Program-made: the position numbers and the translations under genes | Shown here: in pieces, positions 24,670 through 37,774 of the stretch | How the letters are laid out: each line of letters begins with the position of its first letter | Numbering within the stretch: the first letter of the stretch is position 1 | Notes under the pieces: generated by a model | Seen by the model: the letters and a program-made list of their open reading frames with translations, nothing else | Database searches by the model: none | Told to the model about the DNA's origin: nothing | Assembly (NCBI RefSeq): GCF_016808335.1 | Contig: NC_053146.1 | Location: 12,469,015-12,533,014 of the forward strand | Direction of reading: 5' to 3' | DNA: 64,000 nt | Origin: Panicum virgatum | Lineage: Eukaryota; Streptophyta; Magnoliopsida; Poales; Poaceae

Positions 24670-25249
24670 AGGAAAAGAAAAGGTTTTGAAGAAATGATGG
24701 AGTATATCTTCTTCTCAATATTATAAGTTTAATGGGGAAAAGGAGACTGCTAACAACCCGTTTCTTGGGACTTTCAAAGCGCCGTCCAATTTCAAGAAAA
24801 AGCAAAAAGAAAAGAAAAAAGTGCATTCCAAAAGATAAGCGGTTAGCGGTGAAATAGGTACAGCTACTTTAGGCCCAGACAATAGTTCAATGTATTTCCA
24901 TGCGATCAGTAGTTTACATCTCCCTTCGTATCATAGGGGTTTCTGCTAACTTCAAAACTTTAATTTTTTTAGTTCCTTTCCCAAGAACTTGAAAATAGGC
25001 CTACGAACAGAAAAGTTCTCGAACGTTTTATTTTGTTTTTCTAATGCTTTCTTTTAGATGGTGATTGACTCAAAAACAGGTAAGCGGCGGTTAGCTTGGC
25101 TAGTATCAGCGAGTTCAAAGCGTCTAACAGTTTTAACAACAGAATCAACCCAACACACGCCATGGCACATACACATAGGCAGACTATGTACAGACAGCAG
25201 CATCAGCGACGGGCCGACGAACAATGCCAGCCGTGCACGCGCATCGGCT
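24670..25249. other. Intergenic, MED33A 3' flank
   Basis: AT-rich sequence next to the MED33A stop codon. I see no gene or clear repeat. Confidence 0.5.
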
Positions 25250-28200
25250 TCACCACTCACTGCTCAGGATCAGCTCGGCGGCGGTGCCCATGGCCTCAGG
25301 CCCAGCGCGGCGGAGGAGCGCCACCGCGAGCTCGTCCTCGCCCCACTGCCGTAACCCACTGCTCAGCCGCTTGAGCACCTTCAGTTCCACCTCCTGCACC
25401 CAGCACGGGGTGCACTCCACCACCAGGCCCAGGAACCCGGCAACATAGGCGCGCCACAGGGAGGGGTCGCAGCCTAGCGAGATCTTGCCGTCCAGGGCGC
25501 TTGCCAGGAACTCCAGGTGCGACCGCGTGACCCTCTCCCGGCGCCGGGACACAGGAGTCGGGTCAATGCCCCAGGCGAACATGCCCGAGGACACTGCGAG
25601 GTAGGCCAGCGCGTGGCCGCCCAGCTTGTACACCATGCCTCCGCTGGTCCCGCCCTGATCCAGGTTCTGCACGGTCAAGAACCACGAGGGGAGCATCTCC
25701 TGAAGCAGGGACTGGACCAGGGCTGTGCCACCAGATAGCCAGATGAGCGTTGCGCCCAGTGATGCTGCCACCTTCACCTGCGTCATTGCAGCGGAAAGAG
25801 ATACCTGACCATGCCTCATCCCATACTTGGTCTTCTTTAGTTTGTCTGAACGTTGTCTGGGCATGGTTGTTTCGGCGATATCCTTCACCGAGAGCATCAG
25901 AAGGCAGAGTATGTCTTCTGCAAGTATGGAGCAGTCCTTGATGCACCGGAATATCCGAAGGTACAGGATTCCTGGCGCAACTGGTGAGAAACCGCCAGGG
26001 CAGTACCCGTGGCCCAGAAGACTAGCGACGCCTCCACAGCTGCAGACTGATGTGGATGACATGCCAAGGGTAGCAGCGAAGCAGCTTCGGAGGAGCTGGA
26101 CGACCGCGTCGTTGTTGTGGTGGAACACCGTGCGCGAAGCTGAAAACACTAGGAAATCGCTCCATCGCTTCACCTTCTGGGTCCACAGTGCTGCAACAAT
26201 CGCCATGCTTGGCCACGGGCAGCTTGCAGCGAGGTTCTCTAGAGCTGGGCCAGCAAGGTTAAGGAAACGCTCTGATGCCTTGTCAAGCTTGTATGTGATT
26301 GTGAGGCTCACAAAAGCGGCCAATGGCAATGGAAGCGTACCCGAAGAACTTCCTCCTGCAACGTATCAAAGTTGGATTAATACTCTGCAAGAATATTGGC
26401 ATGTTGGCTGTAGCACAACTCATGGTAAGAAATGGCAACAGGATGCGCACCTGAAACTAGCCTGGGAACATCAACACCGGTAGCAGCTACAATTTTCTTA
26501 ATGTGCTCTTCAACCATGGATAGGTTCACAGAGGGGCTAGGCCAATCTGATCCGTTCATGGATGCTGGTTTCCAAACACCCCTAGTTACCTCGGCTGAAA
26601 AGTAGCTTACTATTGTAGCAAGAGATGCAGGCAGGAAATCAGCCAGATCCTTCAGGCCTAAAAAATTTAAAGACATGGTCGTGATGAGCATGGTGGTTTA
26701 GTATTCTATATTATTCTTGATTATCAAATAAAAGTTGCGCTAGTTTCTAAAATTGCATTAAACTGAACACAACCAACCTGTAGCCAGTTCGCGTGGGAAT
26801 AATCTTCCATGTGAACAAGCAGTAAGAGCAGCATCAACCACAAATGGAACAGCTTCCAGTATCTCCCAAGCTGGCAACTGAGACCAAAGTTGTAGATCGG
26901 CACCACCAGGACCGGAAGAATTACTTATGCTGCTACTTCCAGATATAGAACCTATGGATGTGCCTCCTTTATTGGCTTTTCTGAACATCAGATTGAGAAG
27001 GCTGTCCACAATGTTACGTACAGGTGTCCCATGAGCAAGTCCAGAGAGAGTTGAGGCCAGACAAGCTTGGTGTTGCCGATACCATAACTTCAACTTTGGA
27101 AACGAATCCATAAAAATAGGATGCTCAGATGATGGATGGGAAGTAGGAACTTGTAATTGCCTTAGTCCATTTCGTAGTTTTGCCAAACTGCTGGATGATA
27201 AAACCTGGGAATTCCTCAATAGCAGAAGATACTCAGGAGTTAGCTGCGAGCCAACTGGAGCACCATCTCCCATTACGCAGTACTCAAGTGGTGGATGGTT
27301 AAACTTCCATAGTCTCAACAGAAGAATGAATGCATTTGAGAAGACTGTGTGAGCAGATATCTCCTCTCCTGTTCTTAGCGTCCAGGAGACACTTGGAGAA
27401 AGACACCCAAAAACTTCACATATTGCCATAAGAGCAGCAGCCAGCTCTGGAATCTGGTGATATGGGGAGGAAACAGTTCAGAATCAAAATATAAATATAA
27501 ACTGTTAAGTCAAGGTATGTGGCCGTGCTAACCATACCAGGCCATGGAATGAGAAGATAGGAGCATAGTCCACAGCAGATATTCCTGAAAGAATAACATT
27601 AAGTGTTGGACCAAGCTTTATCAATTGGCTCTCTCTTCCAGAATAATCAATTGGATCAGTTGGTGAAAGCAGTTTAACAACTAACCGAACTGTGTGCTCC
27701 TACAAGACAGGAAACCACAAAATTTGAATTTTAAATATTAATAACCTCAAAACAGTCAGATGTTAGATTGGTTCTCCAAGAAAACAAAAGGAGGCAATGC
27801 ATGCTGCTTCCATGTGCATAAATACATAACTGTTTTTAAATTAATCAATGATAGGATCAACAAAGAGTAGTCAAACTATGTATATGAAATTTACGATCTA
27901 CTAACCTGAAAATTCCAACCACGTAAAAGAGTGGCTCCACATAAAACAGTGGCAGCAGAAACGTTATCATCATCTGACCCATTAACTGCAACTTCAAATA
28001 ACTTCTCAACCTCTGCCAAGCTTCCATCAAGTTTATAAGCTTCATTCAGTGATTTATTACCAACAACGAAGTATGAGAATTAACAAATATGCTGATACTG
28101 AGATATTAATAGCTCAGCTCTAGTGATTTTTTAACACATCCTTCTACAATGCGGCCGCTTATTTTGAATTCTTTTTTCTTTTTGGAGCAAAAAAAACATA

Positions 28201-31200
28201 GCACGTAGCCACATACATGATGATTATGGTCAAACATGTTTTTCTTTTTGTGAATTATGAGGCCCTGGTAATTTCCAATTCCAAAGCTTGGCAAATTATG
28301 CAAGGCTACCTTTTCAAGGGGGAAAAAAGGTACACACCTGGGAGCGGGAGTTGATATCAACATATTAACCAGTGACTGAGTCAATGGTGCACCCTTCATA
28401 AAAGATGACCACCCAGCAAGTTGGCTAGGGACTGTGAGAGATACAGAGTTGGCATGATTACTGATATAACCAGGCCAGTAGTAAGCTGATGTGTCCAATA
28501 AATTCCTTGAGATACATGACTCAACAATCAAATGTCGCATATTTCCAGCTGACAAAATTATAGAGGATTTATATTCAGATTAGCTTGCCTCCATAACTAT
28601 AATGCTAAACTAGATTGCCAACTATTCATGCAATTCAAAGATAAATGTTTCAAGACACATACAGTAATTCATCCCATTGACATTTTCCATGTAGCCATTA
28701 TTAATACTGATTCCCGAAATGAACATCGCAGCTTTGGTAGCAGCCTGGTTGGCTGCTGGGACAACACATGGAGGAGGAACAAGCAAACTTTCATAATCAC
28801 CAAGTATCTGTAAGCTTAGCATCAATTCATTCCGTAGATTACTCATTGATTCATCTTCTTTTGTATGACTGTTGAGTCCTGTTTCATTGCAAAGTGAATC
28901 TGCTTCCTCAATTATGTCAGCAACCGCTAGTGTTGTGATAGACAACAACATGCATAGTCGTGTGTCTAGGTGAGGTACAGGACCTTCAATCGGTTCTCTT
29001 TCCTGCTTGTTCCGAAAGACCAAAATTAGGTTGTGAACAACTGTAAGGTTGTCTGAAATCTGAAAAATTATAGTGAAGATTGAAGACTCACTCTTTGTAC
29101 AAGGCGAAGTGAAGCCACCCAAAGGGCCAAGAAAGCATCATGCCAAGTCGATCTATTGACTGATTGAAGAGCCTTGACCAAACCTGCAATTTCCACCAAT
29201 TTAGCCAAAGTCCACAGCAATAATAAACAATGGATTCATCATTCAAGGTACCCAAGGAATTTATCTGTATTGATGGATGAAATTACCACTTAAAATCTCA
29301 ATAGAATTTGTTGCAGCGATTGAACCATCAAGGCAATCCTCAAGATACATATCGATGGGAATCCATAGTGCAGAATAGCTAGCACCAAGGCATCGTCCAT
29401 ATGGTGAAGATAGAGGGTTAGAAGCCACTATTGGGTGGAATCTTTTATGCATATTATGTTTAGCTTCTCCATATACATTTGAATCACCTAGTATCAACTG
29501 CTGAAATGGTTCCAAGGATATTGCTGAATTTTGTAAGGTAGATGAGTTTGTTGCAAGCAAATGCAACCGGTTAGTAAATGCTCCCCAGTGAGATTGCCTG
29601 AAACATTTGAGATTGTCAACAATGTTATTCAAATAAAAAGTGCAAGATTTTGCACATACAAGGAAAAAAAAAAGGAAAACTGCATGTATATTCAACTAGC
29701 ATCTTTTATTTATATGAACATAAGATGACTGCTATATTTCAGTCATGAACTTCTAGTGAACTACTGCAGTATGAACTTAATGTTAGCATTCATCGATCAC
29801 TCCATCAGACTATCAGAAAGCTGAGTCCCATTGCCACAGTTTCGTTCAGAACTTTTCTTGGTTATTTAAGAAGTAAGACAAATCAAATATCACAAGTGCA
29901 GCCAATGTAACCTTTTCGTTTTCCTTTGGCAAACCCTGAGTGCTTCTAGAATATCAAGTCAATTGTTCATTGTCATAGGGGAAACAATACAGAGAACATT
30001 ACATAAATATATTGTTTCTGATATGTTCTAGGATATGTTCTGGCATATCTTGAGCAATTATTTTTAGCTCCCAAAAGCTGAAATCCACATAAACAGGTTT
30101 AAACCAAGGCATCTTCCATAAGCTTGAGTGAAGAATGGTTATTTGACTAATTTATTGGAAACAATTTACTAACGACCAATCATTGCATGTAGATGAATCC
30201 ATCATTTCCATGTGATAAGAAGAAAGACCTGAAACAACTAAGAGTACTGCAAGTTGAAAAGTCATACATGTTTTCGCGTGCCAATGATAGGATACGAGTA
30301 ATTACTTTATTACGAAGAAGATGCTCAATGAGCTCCATAGTTGTCACAGTGTTCATCTTCTGTAACTTCTCAATCTTCTCAGTTCTTTGTTCAGTAAAAG
30401 TTCCTTCAAACGTGCTCACATCTTCAGGCCTGGTTGGCCATTGAGATTTCTTCTCTGAAGTTAACTCTAACAGGCCCTCATCATCCAAAACAACATCAAC
30501 TAACTGCCATAAAATACAGAGAACAAAATGCACAACAAAAACCCCTGGTTGACATGTTGAAATGCCAAATATCTTGGAAAGACGAAGGTTCCCATCTATT
30601 AAATCCATGATCCTGCAAACATAAGAGAGGCTTTAGAAAGGGCCTCTTATTGTTCCAGCAAATTTAACCCTACAAATTTATCATTGTAGTGGAGACTGCT
30701 AGAGGAATCGAATGCACGATTACAGAACCATGCAAGGCACAAGCGTATGATACCGAAAAAAATCACACATATAAGCACATATAATCTTATTTTCAAGAAA
30801 CAGACTAAACTTTTATTTAACAATGAACAATAACAAAAGTATTATGAATAGAAGAATATGAGGAATGGTCTAAAGAAAGATGTAAGGAAATTTGCAGAAA
30901 AACTTCTGGAATAACTTATGCCTTGACAAGTTCAACAGAATATATTATATTCATCACGGCAAGACAAGTAGACATCCCATCAGAGGAAAATTGGAGCCCT
31001 TAGGTGGAAATGGTGGATACAGCCACTTATCCACTATACAAATAGAAGAAGGTGCTATACCGGTATAACCCTTTTAATAATTATAATTACAAACACCTTA
31101 AACTGAAACTCATTTTTAATGTTGTTATGAACAATGTTAAAATCATATCGATCACTGCACTTGTGACTCAGATTCTCATTAGAAATTACTGATTGGTACA

Positions 31201-32293
31201 TGGAGCGCATTGAAACTACAGGGAGTATTCAGGGGGGAACCCACTTTCTGAAATTTGCTGCTTTCATCTGATAGTGGAAGCTGAACCCATGTCTTTTCAA
31301 GAGCTCCAAATAGAGCCTATACTCCATTGGCCTGGAAAACCGCTGAGGAATGACCCTGCACGACCAGAAGGACACATGAAGTCCATGAAAACAAGACTGA
31401 AAAGTCATGACTCGTCATACCACACGGTCCACAAACTTTGCAGTTTGCACGACAACAATAGCGACCGATAAAATAATTACTGCTAAGTGGGTTTTGCCAC
31501 TTGGTAATCTAGCCACGTTTTCAAATTCCAAAACATAAGTCAAGCTAACTGGGTTGGTTATTACAAGACTCTGCTTCTCTCGAAAAACAGGACGAGGTTC
31601 CAGTGAAGACTTGAATCAGCGTGCCCACTTACCCAACCGATTATAGTATTTAAAGTCACCCCCCCCCCCCCACCCCCTGTTATGATCTATCCACATTGTC
31701 GATTACGTACATTGACAGTCAGCGCATTTCCCCCTAGAATTTTCGGTGCCGCCAAGCACACCAACTTCCTTGTAAAACAGTGTACACACGAAAGGGGAGG
31801 GGGGGAAATGCTCGCGTGCACTTGAGCTGGAAGTGATCCGTATCCGTTTGCGATTTCCGACAGCTCAGCCTCAGCGCCGACCGCACGCGCATTCGCCATT
31901 CCCGATCCCACCACCCGCCACGGACCACACCAACGGAGACACCAGCCGCCACCAGCGATGCGCCGGGTGACCGTACCTGGTGGAGAGGAGCGCGAGGAGG
32001 AGCGCCGGGGACGCGAGCCGCGCGGCGAGCGCGGCCTCGGCGTACTTCCACGCGGCGGCGGCGGCCGCGGGCTCGCCGCCGCCGGAGAGCAGCGCCCGCG
32101 CGAGCACCTCCGCGAGCCCCGCGGACCAGGGAACGTCCCCGCTCTCCCCCGCGGCCGAGGCCGCCGCCACCCGCGCCGCCCACTCCGGCGGCGAGCGGGA
32201 CTCCGCCTGCGCGGCCTTGGTGTACTCCGCCGCCCACTCCAGCCACGCCGGGGACGAGGAGGAGGCCGGCAGCGGCGGCGCCGACATCGGCAT
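25250..32293 (-). CDS. MED33A: Mediator of RNA polymerase II transcription subunit 33A (REF4/RFR1 family)
   Basis: Twelve exons: 32293-31977, 31355-31245, 30612-30268, 29597-29287, 29183-29092, 29002-28663, 28548-28338, 28020-27906, 27699-27538, 27453-26778, 26657-26451 and 26355-25250. All introns are GT-AG with matching phases; total 3993 nt, 1330 aa, close to the roughly 1300 aa of Arabidopsis MED33A/RFR1. Seen: an N-terminus rich in Ala and Ser with LASPALLLALLSTR; EYRLYLELLKRHGFSF; FGISTCQPG; SHWGAFTNRLHLLATNSS; STWHDAFLALWVASLRLVQR; AVNGSDDDNVSAATVLCGA; and a conserved C-terminus with GGMVYKLGGHALAYLAVSSG and FAWGID. Known role: Mediator tail subunit in the nucleus that restrains phenylpropanoid biosynthesis genes. 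No domain motif is catalytic. I chose the ATG at 32293; a second ATG lies two codons on. No break was seen. Confidence 0.94.
31659..31671. repeat. Poly-C tract in MED33A intron 1
   Basis: Thirteen C residues within the first intron, which also contains AT-rich sequence. Confidence 0.85.
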
Positions 32294-33985
32294 GGTCGGC
32301 CGCGTGGATGTGGCGTGGCACCCGCCGGCGGTGGTGGGTGCCCGTGCTCCTCACGCCGCGCTCGCCCGCCGTCGCGTGGGAGGGGCTGGTTGGAGCGAGC
32401 CGGAACCGGAAGTGGTGGTGGTGTCTGCCGCTGCTGGGTTGGTGGGGGCGCTGGCGTCGCGGGGGTGTAAACCACTTCGCCCACCGCACCACCGGCGCCG
32501 GTGGGGCCGTCTCCGGATCTTCTGCGGCTGGGCGGCCGAAATCCTCTGGTCGGCCCCCGGATTTGTGATGCTGTCATGTGTCACTGAACCACGATCCACG
32601 TGAACTTATTGGTTAGCATATGGTTTGGAAACGAGGTCGTGGTTGATTGATGTGTTGAATTGTTCCAATCGAATAGCTAAGCAATGCGGAGTGCGTTCAC
32701 TGGATAGTGAAGGTTTCTTTGATGGTTTCTTAATCGTTCTCATTTATTTGTGATTTTATAAATGGGGTTCTTCAACACCGATTGGTTCACCAACCGGATC
32801 TATTCACCCCACAACTATCTATGTTTCATGTGTTACGTATTTCGTGAGTATTTATATACGCTAATAAGCTCACATTTTAAATCTTATGGGTGCTGTAATA
32901 GTTGATCGTACTCGTAACCTAATAGTCACGACGCACATGTACGTGAACTTTGCGAATCCACAAATTTTATGTGGTACTTTTCTAAAAACAATTAGCAAAT
33001 ATGACCCTATCATATCTATTACTACCATCTTACTAGAAAAAAAATTCTCTCGCGCCGATGTATTTTTGCAAGCACCACATTTGCAAGCATGCGTGTGCAA
33101 TATATATTATAAAGATTGCGTTGCGATATGTACGTCTATTATACTTCCTCGTTCCATACTAAAGATTTAAAAATGTACTTACATAGTTTTTTATGCATTT
33201 CGTGTAAATATAGATGTATCTATTAATAAAAACGGTGCCTCCATCCAAACACTGAAAACAACCCGGAGGACACCGCTCCTCCCCGACAAGGCGGATTGCT
33301 TCTGATTCGTCCGTCGCGCGATGGAAGTGGTGGAGCCCTCGGCCACTTCGGAACCCGGCCAGTCCCAACAGCCCGCACCGCGGATCCCAGTTCCCAGCAG
33401 TGGTCCCACCGCGGTGGGCCCGCTCAAACGTGGCTCCCTGGATACGTACAAGTCCAAACCAACCCGACCCGACCGGGTCCCGCCCGTTGACACGTGGGCC
33501 CGCACCCCCTTGACCCCGCGCCGAAAGAGAGCAGAGCGCCTCAAAACTCAAAAGGCGGCAGCCGCGGCCGCAGGCGGGCTCGGGTGGCCGCGGGCCCCGC
33601 CGGCACCGGCAGGCCACTATTCCTTCCCCCGCCGCGGGCTCCGCCGGCGATCGCAACGGCCCCACGGGCCCGGGGCCATGCGTGGTTGGTGGCTGTCCGA
33701 TCCGACCGCCGCTCGCCGGCGGCACTCGAGGAGGAGCGAGCCGCCGTCGCCTGGGTTGTTCGGCGGTTGGGCGGGCCCACTCACCTACCACGGCGTCGGC
33801 GTCAGTGGGGGAGCCGAAGGGAAGCGCGATGGTGATGATGACGGGGATCGGATAAGGATCGTTGGCGATGTGGTACGCTTTCTTCCTTCTTCGATCTACT
33901 TTCTCCTCCACTTCCAGCTAATTTTTTTATTCTTGTATGCCGGGAGTAGGTGTGGGGGCGAGATTTTTTTTTTAAAAAAAGAGTT
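32294..33985. other. MED33A promoter side and GC-rich flank
   Basis: 32294-32560 is GC-rich and probably the MED33A 5' UTR and promoter. 33240-33870 is a second GC-rich island with ACGTGGGC-type motifs, a CAGAGCG leader-like stretch and a possible donor (GATGTG/GTACGC near 33870). It looks like the first exon and promoter of an unknown or decayed gene on the plus strand. The frames across it have no recognised domain, so I call no gene. Confidence 0.35.
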
Positions 33986-34322
33986 GGCCCGTGTTTAGTT
34001 ACAAAATTCAAAATTCCAAAAAAAAATTCCGGCATCTGCATGGATGAAGACAAATCTAGACGAAATAAAAAACGCATTGCGACTGCTGTCTGTAAATGGC
34101 GAGACGAATCTAATGAACCTAATTAGTCTGTAATCAGACGCTAAATTGCTACATTAATGCTACAGTAAACAACATCTAATGATGGATTAATTAGGCTCAT
34201 TAGATTCGTCTCGCGATTTACAGACGAGTTTGTAATTATTTTTGTGATTAGTCTATGTTTATTACTTTAAATGTAGAAGGATGTCTTTTCAAAAATTTTA
34301 CGGAGCGCAACTAAACACCCCT
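33986..34322. mobile_element. MITE, same family as 1132-1478
   Basis: Ends GTGTTTAGTT and AACTAAACAC are inverted, and the shared internal motif CATTAGATTCGTCTCGCGATT is present near 34198. It is about 337 bp. The target duplication is not clear. Confidence 0.7.
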
Positions 34323-34908
34323 TTGGTATGGATAGATTCTGCATCTGCTGCATCGGTGCTTCGACCAGAGGAGATTTATGGACGCTGCAAAACCTTTTAA
34401 GTCCGATGGGCTTTTGATTCTGATGTTTGGCTTCTTTAAAAAAACAAAAAAATATTTTAGACTCGGTTGCAATCTAATCGTAGCATGCAAGTGACCCCTG
34501 GTGTCAGTGCCGTGTCACGGCGCTGTTAAGTGTTGACAACAGTAGCGCAAGATCTTTTCTTTCTCCCCCATCTGTCTGTTCAAGAAAATCGACCAGTGAA
34601 CGGTGCAAATATTTAAAAATAGTTATCGACCGGTGCACGGTGGAAATGTTAAAAAGTTGTGAGAAATCAAATTTGTTGGAATAGGGATAACCACACCCAA
34701 TTAGTATCGTCGGAAAATCAAATAACCAAAATCGTTCGTCCCGATTCCAACAAGTTAGCGGGCGTGAACAAAGTGAAGAGAGCAGAGAGACAATAATTTC
34801 GGGAGGAGCAGCCACCGCTGGCTTATTTTCACTGTAGGTACTGTGCTTCGTGAGAGCAAGAAGCCACCGGTGGCTAGAGCAGCCGCCGCCGGCTAATTTT
34901 TCACTATA
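34323..34908. other. Intergenic, nothing recognised
   Basis: No gene or boundary is supported here. Short GCCACCGxTGGCT-type palindromes occur near 34810-34890. Confidence 0.4.
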
Positions 34909-35251
34909 GGCGTGTTTAGTTTCCAAAAATTTTTGGAAAAAATTACTGTAGTAATTTTTAACCGAAGATTAGGAGAACTAAACATGATCTAATTGTAAAT
35001 CTAATTACACGGATGGATGGGAAATCGCGAGACGAATCTATTTAAGACTAATTAATTAGTCATTAGAAATTGATTACTGTAGTACGACATTGTCTAATCA
35101 TTGCAAATTAGGTTCATTAGATTCGTCTCGCGATTTTGCCTAGGGGGTTGTGGAATGAGTTTTGTCAGTTATCCACATTTAACACTCCTAATTAGTAGTT
35201 AAACCTTCGAAATTACTGTAGCGCACAAAATTTTTTGGAACTAAACAGGCC
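34909..35251. mobile_element. MITE, same family as 1132-1478
   Basis: Ends GGCGTGTTTAGTTTCC and GGAACTAAACAGGCC are inverted and flanked by CTATA on each side (34904-34908 and 35252-35256). The internal CATTAGATTCGTCTCGCGATT is shared with its relatives. Confidence 0.82.
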
Positions 35252-35934
35252 CTATAGCTACAATAATTCAAAAGGGATGCCACCAGCGGCTGCCGCTGGG
35301 GCTGACTTTTTTTTCCCAGCCCAACAAGCTGATTGCTTCTAAATAAACGATGGGCGGTGGCCTTTTCGAGCATGGACGGATGCCACCTTTAAGTTTTGCT
35401 ATAGGATAGTTGTGGACGACAATGTGACGAGTAATGGATGGTGTCACAAGCCACCAGCCAACTTAGCTACTCGCAAATGAAATGGGATGAATCAGCGGGC
35501 CACTCAATCTTTTCCGTGAACAACATTTTTTTTATTGTTGTTGTTGTTGCGGCTGCCATGTCACATCTCCTGGCCATCAAACGATGGAGTAATTAATCGA
35601 CCGAGACATGACACCACAACTGCTGTAGATATGCAGTGCAATTTGGTTTGAAGTCTACTCAAAGCAATACAATTGGTAATGTTCGTTGGCAATGCAACTA
35701 AAATGGGCTAAATCAGTTTGACAGTGCCACAGTGGTGCTTGTATATATAAAGTGTCTAAGTGAAAGGAGAACAAGCGCCTGAGTAGCTGCAGGTCATATG
35801 ATCCTTATGGTGGCAAATGCGCATCTAGAACTAAAGCTAGCTGCTAATGGTCTCAAAACGGGGTTACCCACACCAAACTTCTCTGATTGTGTACGTCAAC
35901 TGCAGACCAACCCAGCCCACCAAATACCAATTAA
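35252..35934. other. Intergenic, part of a diverged duplicated segment
   Basis: 35390-35490 resembles 53980-54070 (GGAC..CAATGTG, ACAAGCCACCAGCCAACTT against CCTAGCCACCAACTT). No coding potential was seen. Confidence 0.4.
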
Positions 35935-36096
35935 GGGTGTTAATTAGTGATCCTTAAATACACCTCCAATCCTGTTTAGTTCAAAATTTTATACTACTAC
36001 TCCAACATAAGATCTCATTTTGGAAAATTAGTACAAAATTTTGAATTAAAGAGGGTTACGTTGGAGGTGCATGTAAGGATCACCAATTTGCACCCC
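35935..36096. mobile_element. Small Tourist-type MITE (162 bp)
   Basis: A TAA duplication (35932-35934 and 36097-36099) flanks arms that start GGGTGTTAATTAGTGATCC and GGGGTGCAAATTGGTGATCC (right arm read in reverse), continuing through ACACCTCCAA/GCACCTCCAA. Confidence 0.82.
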
Positions 36097-36344
36097 TAAT
36101 ACCAATCACCGTTCTATAAACCAAACCCAACCAATTTGGACATTGTTAATTATTCTGCAATAGGATTTCAATCAATGAATTTTGCCAAAAAAAATCATCA
36201 AAGCCCAAAAGTTCGTGGTTAATTGATCAAGGAATGTACAAATGATATAAGGTGTTATTAATGACGTACAAAATCATATTAAAAATTTCTCATCCTGGTC
36301 TTTCACGACTATTTCATTCTTAATTTTTTTTCTTCTTCTTGTTT

Positions 36345-36661
36345 CAAGCTTGGGCGACACATCAGAAAAACAACAATTGGCTAACTCTGCACGATGGATG
36401 CAACGGTGGTTACGATCGTAGGGGCATCATCTCAGTTGAATGAGTTCACAGGAAAAGCATAATAAACCTGCATACAAACAACCATGTCTATTTATCTTGT
36501 GTTCCTGTGCTTATATATGTAGGCATGTCTGGCTTCAATGTGTCATCTGCATCCTACATTTGCTACTTTTATTGAGCTTTATAGTGTCCGATCCGCTTTA
36601 TAGTGTCCGATCCTTTCAAAGGACATATCTATAGCACCTATTATGTTCCAATCTAATCTTG
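36345..36661 (+). repeat. Diverged duplicated segment, copy A left part
   Basis: TTGGCTAACTCT and CATCTCAGTTGAATGAGTTCAC recur at 57075-57180 (TTGGCTAACTCT, TCATTTCAGTTGAGTGAGTT) and, in part, at 58040-58062. The retroelement at 36667 landed inside this copy; its continuation is 52650-52900. Confidence 0.6.
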
Positions 36662-37040
36662 CTTTCTGTCGGTGTCCCGACCTGGGGGCCTGGATCCCAA
36701 CTAGTAAATCTGCGTGTTTCCTCGTCCCAGATGATGATGCAAGAGGCAATCACAGTAACGCACAGTTTTATCCTGGTTCCGGCCGCGGGGCCGTACGTCC
36801 AGCAAAGGGGGTGTGCGAGGGCACTGTATTATCTTGCACCCGGGGTGCTTGTAGTAGGGGATACAAGCGAGGCGAGAGAGGGAGGGGAAGCTCCCAAGTC
36901 TCTGCTAGGAGTGGAGTCGGTTGAGATGAGTGATCAGTAGTGCTGAGAGTTCTCTTTGGAGATAGAAACCAGAGAGACCAGCAGGCTAGAGTCTCGCGTC
37001 CAGATGAGCCCAGCCCCCCTTAAAGGGGGTCCGTCTCCTC

Positions 37041-37048
37041 CTTTTATA
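37041..37048 (-). promoter_or_regulatory. TATA box of the 3' LTR
   Basis: GACTATAAAAGGAGG on the minus strand. From this LTR, transcripts would read out leftward into the flank at 36660. Confidence 0.7.
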
Positions 37049-37596
37049 GTCACAAGGAGGGGGCGGCGTACACGAGTGTAGGGCGCGGAAGTCGTCGTTT
37101 TCCCCCGAATCGCGGGTACAGTGGTCGAACACTGTAGGAAGTACACTGTGGGAAGGCGGCGCACGTTGCTGTTGTCCTGGATTTCGTCCTTGGCCTTGCG
37201 GGGACGGCGCCGGTCGTCCTGCAGTGCCTTGGCGGTAGTAATGGCGCGAGTCGGCCCCGGACCCCCTGTCGGAGTGCGGGTGTGCACACTAGAAGGTCCG
37301 GGGGACACGTGCCGCCGCCGGACCCCTTCCTCAATGGGGGGCGGGTCCGGAAGGTCGGCGGTAGTTGTACCGAGCCTGTCTTGTCCCGCGTCGCAGGTCC
37401 CAAGGCGCTGCTACATCGTCCGGGATGGTGGAGTGATGACCAGGGTCAGCGGATGGGACCCCGGTCACATCTACTGTGGGAATGGCGGTCTGACGCCGCC
37501 CGTCCTTTGAGCCGTGGCGGAGTGGCTGGCTTTTAATGCCTTCGTACGGCGGGCGGTTTGGCGGCGGGGCCGTTTGTCCCTTGTGCCGAGAGACGG

Positions 37597-37774
37597 CCTC
37601 GAGCGAGGCGGAGATGAGTTACCCGCTCGAGGGTAGATCCGCTACCCTCGAGCGAGGCGGAAGTGTGTTGCGCGGTCGAGGGTTCCCGGGGGGCCCTCGA
37701 GCGAGGCGTAGAATGAATCACCCGCTCGAGGGTAGGTTGTCCAGCGGGCCCGGGAGGGACCCTCGAGCGAGGCG
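37597..37774. repeat. U3 array of CCTCGAGCGAGGCG
   Basis: Copies start at 37597, 37646, 37695 and 37761 (spacing 49, 49, 66) and alternate with the inverse CGCTCGAGGG. The same array is in the other LTR at 52284-52462. It is upstream of the TATA box on the element's strand, an enhancer-like position. Confidence 0.85.

Noticed and set aside
31687..32603. 250-296 codon frames over MED33A exon 1
   Set aside because: GC-rich shadows; the 32293 frame has the family N-terminus and a phase-matched donor at 31976.
33321..33998. 225-codon plus-strand frame
   Set aside because: Pro/Arg-rich composition as expected from GC-rich DNA, equal-length frames on the other strand, no domain. Kept only as an orphan island.
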